NCBI GenBank assembly: GCA_002322865.1
Contig: DCOH01000043.1
Coordinates: 32,701 to 41,994 of the forward strand
DNA: 9,294 bases
Direction of reading: 5' to 3'
Source of the DNA: Sphingobacterium sp. UBA1575
GTDB taxonomy: Bacteria > Bacteroidota > Bacteroidia > Sphingobacteriales > Sphingobacteriaceae
A program made the position numbers and the translations under genes. Below, in pieces: positions 1 to 6,357 of the stretch. Position 1 is the first letter of the stretch; each line of letters begins with the position of its first letter. Below the pieces are notes generated by a model. That model searched no databases and had not been told where the DNA came from. It saw nothing but the letters and a program-made list of their open reading frames with translations.

Positions 1-1114
1 CATCATCATGCTGCCTATCCAATACCGTTAACTTCCCAGTTGATGGATCCACCTGTAAGATCCAGAAATCCTTATTATCCTGCGATTTGGCGGTAATGAC
101 TCCATATTTTCCATCAGGCGACCAGGAAGTGATTCCCCAATTCACCGCCCTATCTTTGTTTGATTCCTTTAGTTTTGCCAAGCGTTCTGGATAATCCGAA
201 AGATAAGCTGGAAGATCCTTGATGCCGGTAATGTCTGCTGATTTAATTTCCAACACGGTATCCCGATCCAATTGGTAGAGGAAAGAACGATATTGGGTCA
301 AGGCATTTCCCACTTTAGTCCTCATATTCAGATCCTCTACATAACCCGAGCGGGTGATGAAATCAGGAACAATGGTATTTCGATTTCCTTTTGCCGGATA
401 GACCAATCGATAGTTGATCTGTTTCCCATTCGGATTAATACTACAACCAGCTAAAATACCATCGCCAATATATTGAGGTTTTAAGGTCTTTGTAGGCTTT
501 CTACTGTTTTCTTTAGGCTTATCCTTGAATACATCAAATAGCTCCTCTTGATCCTTCTTTAACCAGTTATCCTGCTCGCTTAATCCGCTTCCCTTTCCTG
601 GCGCTTGGCCTTTTACAAAATTGCTCAGTTGCTTGACTTGCATAGTGGAGAGGTTTAAGGCATAGAGGTTCTCATTTCTTACAAATACGAGATCATTATT
701 GGTAAGAAACCCCAATAAAGATTCTCTTTCCAAAGTTTCGGTCAACTGAATCTCACTTTTCGATTTGGGTTTTACAAGATATAAGTCGCCATTCCTTTCA
801 TAGGCCTTTAAGCTGGCATCTTGGTTGAAAACATAATTTGGAGCGATATCGCGTTCTGCAATACTGTCTGTACTGGGTTCATATTGCTGTTTTTTCACAT
901 CCCAACGGAATACTTCCGATTCGTTTTTATTATTGGGGTTCCAATCGAAATAGAGGTATCTACTATCAGCAGACCAACGATAATTACTGGGTGCAGTACC
1001 CATCCATTTCGGATCACGCATGATCTTCTCGACCGTTAGAGGCGCCAATTGCGCATAAACTTGGGAAATAGGAGCGATAAAAAACAGGGATAAATAAAGG
1101 TTAATTTTACGCAT
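1..1114 (-). CDS. Exported S9-family (DPP IV-like) serine peptidase, N-terminal part, cut by the window edge
   Basis: Reading leftwards from the ATG at 1114, the frame stays open for 371 codons and runs off the left edge, so the C-terminus is missing. Residues 1-21 form a Sec signal peptide (basic MRK, hydrophobic LYLSLFFIAPI, cleavage after VYA before Gln22). The mature part begins LAPLTVEKIMRDPKWMG and continues with WSADSRYLYFDW and, near the edge, SWSPDGKYGVITAKSQDNKDFW. Such W-S-x-D-(S/G)-x-x-(L/Y) strands are typical of the beta-propeller that precedes the alpha/beta-hydrolase domain in prolyl oligopeptidase / dipeptidyl peptidase IV-like enzymes. The catalytic Ser-Asp-His domain would lie outside the window, so activity and the exact S9 subfamily cannot be judged. 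The gene is separated from the upstream operon by a terminator and seems to have its own promoter. The family role is inferred to be periplasmic peptide degradation. A non-catalytic propeller protein is less likely but not excluded. Confidence 0.82.
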   Translation of the reverse strand, partial: MRKINLYLSLFFIAPISQVYAQLAPLTVEKIMRDPKWMGTAPSNYRWSADSRYLYFDWNPNNKNESEVFRWDVKKQQYEPSTDSIAERDIAPNYVFNQDASLKAYERNGDLYLVKPKSKSEIQLTETLERESLLGFLTNNDLVFVRNENLYALNLSTMQVKQLSNFVKGQAPGKGSGLSEQDNWLKKDQEELFDVFKDKPKENSRKPTKTLKPQYIGDGILAGCSINPNGKQINYRLVYPAKGNRNTIVPDFITRSGYVEDLNMRTKVGNALTQYRSFLYQLDRDTVLEIKSADITGIKDLPAYLSDYPERLAKLKESNKDRAVNWGITSWSPDGKYGVITAKSQDNKDFWILQVDPSTGKLTVLDRQHDD

Positions 1115-1137
1115 ACGATGAATCTTGGGTTGTTAGG

Positions 1138-1167
1138 CAATTATACGAGATAATTCAGAAAAACAAA
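1138..1167 (-). promoter_or_regulatory. Candidate Bacteroidota-type promoter of the S9 peptidase gene
   Basis: Read on the minus strand, TTTG (1167-1164) is followed after 18 nt by TATAATTG (1145-1138). This differs by one base from the Bacteroidota -7 consensus TAnnTTTG, and the spacing fits the usual TTG-N17-23 pattern. Transcription would begin roughly 15-20 nt before the ATG at 1114. No Shine-Dalgarno sequence is visible, as is common in this phylum. Sequence match only. Confidence 0.45.
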
Positions 1168-1197
1168 GGGTTGTTCAAGCAATTTGAACAACCCTTT
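1159..1197 (-). terminator. Intrinsic terminator after the HEAT/DUF1080 gene
   Basis: A perfect 14-bp inverted repeat (arms 1165-1178 and 1184-1197) closes on a 5-nt loop. On the minus strand it starts 24 nt past the stop codon of the HEAT/DUF1080 gene. It is followed by G and five T (1163-1159). The stem reads AAAGGGTTGTTCAA on its first arm. This is the expected form of a rho-independent terminator for the leftward operon and separates it from the S9 peptidase gene. Confidence 0.85.
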
Positions 1198-1220
1198 ATA
1201 TTAAAGTTACAAATGGGTAA

Positions 1221-4200
1221 CTACAATTTTTTCACACGGATATTACGAAGGAATACTTCGGTACCATGGCCCAAGAAACCGATATGACCGGCTTTATTGG
1301 ACAATCCAGGATGATTCTTCTTGTCCGCCGTACCATTTTTGCTGGCAGCAGCCAAATCACCATCCACAATCACTTTCCCATTCACGGTCACTTTGATCTT
1401 GTTTCCTTGAACACGGATTTCTTCGGTATTCCATTCACCAACTGGATTTAAGGACCCGCGTTTCGCAGCGATGATACCATAAACCGATCCATGGTATTGG
1501 TATGGTTGAAGGTTTTTATATACCTCTGCCCCATCGTCCAAGATCTGGATTTCCATTCCTGCATAGGCAGCATCACCTTCTAAAGGCGTTCGGATACCTA
1601 CGCCATTGTTGGCTCCTGGCGTCAATTTGAATTCAAAACGATATACGAAGTCACCGTATTGCTCTTTGGTATAAAGGTTCTTACCGAATTTAGCGGTAGG
1701 GTTTGAGCGGATATAACCTTCCGGTGTAATTTCGTAAGCCGGAGTTGCTGTCCACTTATCTAAATTTGTTCCATCGAACAACATTTCGAAACCTTCGTTC
1801 TTTTCTTGATCGTTTAGGGTATAGACTTCTTTACGTGCTAGTTCTTTGATGTAGATATCGCGGTACCATACGCGAGAACCATGTGCCTGAAGTTCGATCT
1901 GTTCGGTTGGGAAAATCGATTGATTTCTGTCCCAGTAGTTTTCCAAAGGAACATTGTCCACTACCAATTGACCATTCAACCAAACCGTTACATTTTCTCC
2001 CACCATGCGGATTTTAAACGTATTCCATTCACCCAACGCATTATCTGCAACAATTAAAGGATCTTTTCCACCTTTATTGTTGTTATATAGTCCACCGGAA
2101 CCCACTTGCGCTCCAACATTGGTACGCGAGATGTCCCAGATCTGAACCTGTGGCGTTCCTCTTAAATAAACCCCAGCATCTGGTTCTTTTCCCTTTGGAT
2201 CCAATTTCCAATCCACCAACATTTCAAAATCGCCATATTGCTTAACAGAAGCAATATTATCGCCATGTCCTGAGAAAACAAGGTCTCCATCGATAGCCGA
2301 CCAGCTTTCGCGCATCTTCTTATCCGCTTCTGCTTGTTTGGTTGCTAATTCTGCCTTGGATAATTTAGCTCTAGAGATCGGATTTCCAACAAGTCCCTTC
2401 CAACCTGTCAGGTCCTTTCCATTGAACATGGAAACAAACCCTTCACCTTGAGGCATTTCCGCCAAATGGCGTACTACGGCTTCTTTCAGGTAGGAGCTTT
2501 CACTTCCGGTCAATTTTCCGGCAGCCTTCTCCAAAATACTGCGTACTTCCTTACCTACGAAAGATTTATTATCCATAGCCACATTCATAGCTACGTTGGA
2601 TGCCGTCTCCCCTAGATCCTTGTCGTCCATATATGGAACAGCAAACATCAAGGCTTGGTAAGTTCCTGTGGATTGCAGGTTGCTCAATGCCGATTTTTTC
2701 TGGGCAGGAGTTTGTGCAATTTCAAAGGCATCTTTTAGGAACAAGGTTTTCTGCTCTGGGGTGATCTTACTGGCATTGATCTGTTTGATCAAGCCCGTAA
2801 AAATACTGTTGAACAATTTCGCATCTTTTTCAGTTCTGGATAATTTGATCAAAGCATCCAAAGATTCTGGATTTGACCAGTTAGCCAAGGCCTGAATGGA
2901 TTCTGCTTTCAATGGTCCATTGCTATTGTTGTAATTCTGTACTGCTTTAAGCGCTTCTGCACCACCCACACCAGCGAATATTGGGAAATATTTCCCTGCT
3001 GAAGGAGCAGCAGAACGAGAAATATTCGCCGCCAACTTCTGGATTTTTGCATCCTTATCCCCACTTGCGTTCAAGGCAATAATAGCTGCACGTTGAGCTG
3101 CCTTTACTTCCTCTGCATTTTCTGAATCCAACAGATTGATCAATGCTTCAAAATTATCTGGGTTCACCACATTCGGTAATGCTTTATAAGCCGCTAAACG
3201 CACATTAGCATCATTGGATTTGGTTAAGCCAAGTACAGCAGTAGCAGCATTGGCATTGCTTCTTTGCGAAAGGATATCTAAAAGTGCTAATTGGGTTTTC
3301 GTATCGGCAGTAGGTAAAGCTTTGTTTACCACATCAATGGTACCTGCATCTTTAGCCGATAGGATCAAGGTTTTGATAGCCTTGGTTTCCGCTTCGGAAG
3401 CAGCAGATAACTTGGAAATCAGAAATGCGGTATTGGTTCCTTTGGAAAGTACAGCCAAAGCATTCAAGGCTGCAATCTTAGCTTCCTCATCCTTAAGACT
3501 GTTATAATTTTTCTCGATGGTCGAGATGGTAGAAGCAGCATCTTTTGTGGCTAAGAAATTCAGAACAGCTTCTTGGTTATCCGCATCTAAAGCTCTAAGA
3601 GAAGCGGCTAATTTTTTCAGGTCGCCTGCAGAAGCTTCATCCGCCAATAATCCCAAGGCCACATTTCTCAGCAATTTATCATCCGAAGCTGCTAATTTGA
3701 TCAGGTTCTTCTTTTGTTTATTAGGAGAAATTTCTGTCAGAATACCCAAAGCTCCAGCTTGAATCGTTGCCGATTTAGCCGCTGCAGCCTCTTGGTAAAG
3801 GGTATTTGCAAATTTCGTAGCCGCCGCATTTTCTTTCTTTGCCACTAAATTATCTGCATATTGAATCGCTAATGCAGCCGCATTTGAACGATCAAAAGCA
3901 TAATTCTTCTCTTTTGCTTTTTGAAGGAAAATATTTGCTGAATTTGTCCCTGCAATATGGCTCAAAGCGGTCAATCCAGCGAATTGGAAATTATCTGAAG
4001 GATATTTCCCCAATAATTCAATGATCTTAGCTTCTGCTTCTTTGGATTCCAGGTCCCCTAAAGCCGTTACAATAGCAGTAGCAATCTTTTCGGAAGGCGC
4101 ATTGGCCAAAGCATTGTTCAATGCTGCTGCAGATTCAGCCGTACGAATGCCATTCAATACCCGAGCAGCTTTCTCAGCCAAATATTCATCAGCAAGGTAA

Positions 4201-4619
4201 GGGACTACTTTTTCGATAGCCTCATTCTTCGCACAGTTTTTCAATAATTCCAATACATAACCTTTATTATTGGCATCTTTCAATTTATCCAATGCAGCAA
4301 GCAAACCTTGCACATAAGTTGCGCGTTGGCTATCAAAGCCTGGTTGCATCACATAAAAAGCGTATGAATTGGTCGCATATTCCACGGGTGCATTGTTTCC
4401 ACCTTGTGGTTTCAAGCCCATCAATAAATTGGTTACATCATCAGCAGTAAATCCTTCCAGCTCCTTCATGGCCTGGGTAAACTTACCGATTTCTTCAGCG
4501 GGCTGTTGCGCCAATACATCAGCAATTTTGGTTGCCGAAGTACGGTTTGCAGGTTGTTGGGCATAAGCGGCAACCTGTATAAATAATAAAGCGGTTATCG
4601 TGTTAAATACTTTTTTCAT
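1221..4619 (-). CDS. Exported HEAT-repeat protein with two C-terminal 3-keto-disaccharide hydrolase (DUF1080) domains
   Basis: The protein has 1132 residues. A Sec signal peptide covers residues 1-20 (cleavage after AYA, before QQPA). Residues of about 30-720 are Ala/Leu/Lys-rich helical pairs with HEAT-like spacing (for example NVRLAAYKALPNVVNPDNFEALINLLDS). Two beta-sandwich domains of the DUF1080 / 3-keto-disaccharide hydrolase family follow. Domain 1 spans about 726-935, with FNGKDLTGW, YGDFEMLVDWKL near 796, VQIWD near 825-829, GSGGLYNN and GEWN near 863. Domain 2 spans about 942-1132, with LFDGTNLDKW, YGDFVYRFEFKL, MEIQILDD near 1024-1029 and GEWN near 1060. Members of this family have been linked to cleavage of 3-keto-glycosides; that activity is family knowledge, not shown here. 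The gene follows a Gfo/Idh/MocA dehydrogenase after 15 nt, which suggests a two-step oxidise-then-cleave pathway in the periplasm. The long solenoid could be a scaffold or ligand-binding part. It ends at a strong terminator. Domain calls are firm; substrate and exact reaction are unknown. Ala-rich composition makes HEAT boundaries uncertain. Confidence 0.88.
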   Translation of the reverse strand: MKKVFNTITALLFIQVAAYAQQPANRTSATKIADVLAQQPAEEIGKFTQAMKELEGFTADDVTNLLMGLKPQGGNNAPVEYATNSYAFYVMQPGFDSQRATYVQGLLAALDKLKDANNKGYVLELLKNCAKNEAIEKVVPYLADEYLAEKAARVLNGIRTAESAAALNNALANAPSEKIATAIVTALGDLESKEAEAKIIELLGKYPSDNFQFAGLTALSHIAGTNSANIFLQKAKEKNYAFDRSNAAALAIQYADNLVAKKENAAATKFANTLYQEAAAAKSATIQAGALGILTEISPNKQKKNLIKLAASDDKLLRNVALGLLADEASAGDLKKLAASLRALDADNQEAVLNFLATKDAASTISTIEKNYNSLKDEEAKIAALNALAVLSKGTNTAFLISKLSAASEAETKAIKTLILSAKDAGTIDVVNKALPTADTKTQLALLDILSQRSNANAATAVLGLTKSNDANVRLAAYKALPNVVNPDNFEALINLLDSENAEEVKAAQRAAIIALNASGDKDAKIQKLAANISRSAAPSAGKYFPIFAGVGGAEALKAVQNYNNSNGPLKAESIQALANWSNPESLDALIKLSRTEKDAKLFNSIFTGLIKQINASKITPEQKTLFLKDAFEIAQTPAQKKSALSNLQSTGTYQALMFAVPYMDDKDLGETASNVAMNVAMDNKSFVGKEVRSILEKAAGKLTGSESSYLKEAVVRHLAEMPQGEGFVSMFNGKDLTGWKGLVGNPISRAKLSKAELATKQAEADKKMRESWSAIDGDLVFSGHGDNIASVKQYGDFEMLVDWKLDPKGKEPDAGVYLRGTPQVQIWDISRTNVGAQVGSGGLYNNNKGGKDPLIVADNALGEWNTFKIRMVGENVTVWLNGQLVVDNVPLENYWDRNQSIFPTEQIELQAHGSRVWYRDIYIKELARKEVYTLNDQEKNEGFEMLFDGTNLDKWTATPAYEITPEGYIRSNPTAKFGKNLYTKEQYGDFVYRFEFKLTPGANNGVGIRTPLEGDAAYAGMEIQILDDGAEVYKNLQPYQYHGSVYGIIAAKRGSLNPVGEWNTEEIRVQGNKIKVTVNGKVIVDGDLAAASKNGTADKKNHPGLSNKAGHIGFLGHGTEVFLRNIRVKKL

Positions 4620-4634
4620 GATTTCTTTTAGGTT

Positions 4635-5903
4635 TTAGAATGACCAAGGTCCTCTCATAGGTTGATTAATTAAGCGGTTTGCAGCTTCATCGTTTACAAA
4701 CTCTTGTTTTGCAGAATCAAAGTGCAAGGTTCGGTTCAAGCGCAATGCCGCTAGGCCTAAATTCACCAAAGTACATGAATAATAACCATTTTCTTCGTTC
4801 AGTGCGAACTTCTGACGCGTGCGTACGGCTTCCACAAAATCCGTCATCTGTGGAGCAGGATCTGGGTATTGGGCTAATTTACGCTCCATGTCAGCGATAT
4901 CGGATTGGAATCCGCGGTATAGTTTACCTTGAGGTCCTTCAATATACGCTTTACCTTCCTCTGTACCGGCGCCATCTAAGATGATCTGGCAGCCATCAGC
5001 ATAGGTATAGGTAATTTTTCGCCAAGTTCCTACTGCATCCGAATGTTGCTGCGGTGCATCCACTTCCACTTTGATCGGGCTTTCATTGTCCTTACCTAGG
5101 AAATATTGAACAGGATCTAAATAATGTTGTCCCATATCACCAAGACCGCCACCATCATAATCCCAGTAGCCACGGAATGTCGTATGAACACGGTGTGCAC
5201 TGTACGGTTTATAAGGTGCTGGACCTAACCACATATCGTAATCCAATTCTTTAGGAACTTGTTGAACCGGAAGGTTCTCTTTTCCTACCCAATAAAATTT
5301 CCAGTCAAAACCGGTGTGTTTACTGATCGTTACTTTCAAAGGCCAACCCAACATACCCGTATCCACTAATTTTTTGATCTTTTTAACCGGCACATTCATG
5401 CCGTAGAAATTGGCATCAAAACGGAACCATGTATTCAAACGGAAAATATTTCCATGCTGTTTTACAGCCTCTTTCACTTTTTTACCTTCACCAATGGTTC
5501 TGGTCATTGGCTTTTCACACCAGATATCTTTTCCTGAACGCGCAGCTTCCATGGCCATTAATCCGTGCCAGTGTGGAGGAGTTGCGATATGCACAATATC
5601 AACTTCTGGATTATTGATCAGATCACGGAAATCGTGGTGTTCCTTTATACCACCACCAAGCGCTTTCTGCGCCAATGCCAAGTGCCTGGTATCCACATCA
5701 CAAATGGCAACAGTTTTTGTACCTGCATAGCCAAAATGTCCGCGGCCCATAGAACCTACCCCAATGACACCTTTGGTCAAATGATCACTCGGAGCCAGAT
5801 GGCCCTTACCCAATACAAAGCGCGGTACAATTGTGAATGCCGCAGCTCCGATTAGAGATTTCTTAAGGAAATCTCTCCTAGAAGAATTTTTTGTTTCGTT
5901 CAT
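4635..5903 (-). CDS. Tat-exported Gfo/Idh/MocA-family NAD(P)-dependent oxidoreductase
   Basis: The protein has 422 residues and starts with a twin-arginine signal (S-R-R-D-F-L-K-K at 8-15, then the hydrophobic stretch SLIGAAAFTIVP). It should therefore be exported folded, with its cofactor bound, as known for Zymomonas glucose-fructose oxidoreductase. A Rossmann fold follows: GVGSMG at 48-53 and an acidic end of strand 2 (CDVD at 69-72), which favours NAD over NADP. The EKP motif lies at 130-132 (Lys131), and the C-terminal alpha/beta domain carries GGGLGDMGQHYLD with Asp256 and His260. Lys plus D-x-x-x-H is the catalytic arrangement known from inositol dehydrogenase, so the enzyme looks active. 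It is the first gene of a two-gene operon with the HEAT/DUF1080 protein, 15 nt apart, suggesting oxidation of a sugar or glycoside that the partner then cleaves. Family members also act as isomerase-like or NAD-dependent glycosidases, so the reaction is not settled. No lipobox is visible. The start at 5903 puts the twin arginine at the usual place. Confidence 0.9.
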   Translation of the reverse strand: MNETKNSSRRDFLKKSLIGAAAFTIVPRFVLGKGHLAPSDHLTKGVIGVGSMGRGHFGYAGTKTVAICDVDTRHLALAQKALGGGIKEHHDFRDLINNPEVDIVHIATPPHWHGLMAMEAARSGKDIWCEKPMTRTIGEGKKVKEAVKQHGNIFRLNTWFRFDANFYGMNVPVKKIKKLVDTGMLGWPLKVTISKHTGFDWKFYWVGKENLPVQQVPKELDYDMWLGPAPYKPYSAHRVHTTFRGYWDYDGGGLGDMGQHYLDPVQYFLGKDNESPIKVEVDAPQQHSDAVGTWRKITYTYADGCQIILDGAGTEEGKAYIEGPQGKLYRGFQSDIADMERKLAQYPDPAPQMTDFVEAVRTRQKFALNEENGYYSCTLVNLGLAALRLNRTLHFDSAKQEFVNDEAANRLINQPMRGPWSF

Positions 5904-5920
5904 AATATTGATGGTTCCAT
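5900..5920 (-). promoter_or_regulatory. Possible six-codon upstream ORF overlapping the oxidoreductase start
   Basis: On the minus strand an ATG at 5920 opens a six-codon frame (M-E-P-S-I-L). Its TGA stop shares bases with the oxidoreductase ATG (ATGA overlap). Such an overlap would allow translational coupling. There is no Shine-Dalgarno sequence in front of it, and a frame this short can arise by chance. Confidence 0.15.
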
Positions 5921-6012
5921 TGAAAAAATATACAAGTTAAAGAGACGTAAAGGGGGTTATTGATTCCCTCAATCGGTCGATCTTACCAGTATATTAGCTC
6001 ATAAAAACGTTT

Positions 6013-6033
6013 ATTGTAGATTTAGTTTACAAT
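6013..6033. repeat. Imperfect palindrome, possible operator in the leader of the leftward operon
   Basis: ATTGTA (6013-6018) and TACAAT (6028-6033) are exact reverse complements separated by 9 nt. The site lies about 35-55 nt downstream of the proposed leftward transcription start. That would suit a repressor, but six-base arms in AT-rich DNA are weak evidence. Confidence 0.2.
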
Positions 6034-6072
6034 TCTATAAAATCTTTTCAGTAATCACTTATTTATTCAAGT

Positions 6073-6107
6073 CAAATCTATATTATTTTACGCCATATTC
6101 GTTGAAA
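6073..6107 (-). promoter_or_regulatory. Candidate promoter of the oxidoreductase - HEAT/DUF1080 operon
   Basis: The minus strand reads TAGATTTG at 6080-6073, a perfect match to the Bacteroidota -7 element TAnnTTTG. A weaker TTTC (6107-6104) lies 23 nt upstream, near the place of the -33 TTTG. Transcription would start near 6066 and leave a leader of about 160 nt, long enough to contain regulation. The -7 match is good, the -33 match is poor. Confidence 0.4.
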
Positions 6108-6232
6108 TACACGCCAAAAAGACAACACAACCGTTTGCGTAAATAAAATATTACTCAATTAAGTATGACATATTCCTGTTTAGTTAATAAGTAGATTTTT
6201 AAATATACTGAAATTTTAGAATTCCAACCGAA

Positions 6233-6252
6233 ATTAGCTTTAAAAAGCTAAT
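6233..6252. repeat. Inverted repeat upstream of glpD
   Basis: A perfect 9-bp inverted repeat with a 2-nt centre: ATTAGCTTT (6233-6241), AA, AAAGCTAAT (6244-6252). The downstream arm is part of AGCTAATAAA (6246-6255), which recurs exactly at 6319-6328. It lies about 60-80 nt upstream of the proposed glpD promoter, where an activator or repressor might bind. A terminator is unlikely because the stem is only A/T plus two GC pairs. Confidence 0.4.
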
Positions 6253-6309
6253 AAAAGGTTAAATTATCTTTCGAAACAAAAAGAAAAAAAATAAATAAGT
6301 TTAATAAAG

Positions 6310-6341
6310 TTGTCAAATAGCTAATAAATTCCCTATTTTTA
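6310..6341 (+). promoter_or_regulatory. Candidate glpDK promoter
   Basis: TTG at 6310-6312 is followed after 21 nt by TATTTTTA at 6334-6341, one base off the Bacteroidota -7 consensus TAnnTTTG. The start of transcription would fall near 6348, leaving only about 10 nt before the glpD ATG at 6358. No Shine-Dalgarno sequence is present. The palindrome TTTTAGCTAAAA (6337-6348) overlaps the -7 element and the proposed start, so a protein bound there could block transcription. Confidence 0.4.
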
Positions 6342-6348
6342 GCTAAAA
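6337..6348. repeat. 12-bp palindrome over the glpD -7 region
   Basis: TTTTAGCTAAAA is a perfect palindrome sharing its AGCTAA core with the inverted repeat at 6233-6252 and the copy at 6319-6328. Its position over the putative -7 element and transcription start is that of a classic operator. Inferred only. Confidence 0.3.
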
Positions 6349-6357
6349 CACTTATCA

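Larger units (their letters stand above)
5904..6357. other. Divergent intergenic region without a gene
   Basis: These 454 nt separate the leftward oxidoreductase operon from the rightward glp operon. The stretch is much richer in A and T than the flanking genes, especially from about 6140 to 6350. No open frame with coding character was found on either strand, and no tRNA-like or riboswitch-like fold was recognised. It holds candidate promoters for both directions (near 6073-6080 leftward, 6310-6341 rightward). It also holds a weak palindrome at 6013-6033 (ATTGTA-N9-TACAAT) and AGCT-centred palindromes between 6233 and 6348. Confidence 0.8.

Noticed and set aside
272..1039. Short plus-strand frames at 272-454, 821-1039 and 838-1023.
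   Set aside because: They lie opposite the S9 peptidase, whose reading frame is continuous and carries a signal peptide and propeller motifs.
3214..3762. Two open frames of 97 and 81 codons on the plus strand opposite the HEAT region (3214-3507, 3517-3762).
   Set aside because: They are antisense to a clear coding region and their Ala/Leu-rich, low-complexity sequence is a shadow of the Ala-rich HEAT codons. No promoter or independent family signal is visible.
4635..5903. Possible GH109-type NAD-dependent glycosidase.
   Set aside because: A Tat-exported Gfo/Idh/MocA fold fits both, but this protein has the EKP and D-x-x-x-H dehydrogenase motifs, and I do not see the sequence blocks I recall from the Elizabethkingia GH109 enzyme. 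A profile search would decide.
5959..5981. Short hairpin-like sequence around TTATTGATTCCCTC and ATCGGTCGAT in the intergenic region.
   Set aside because: Arms of four bases are too short to support an operator or terminator.
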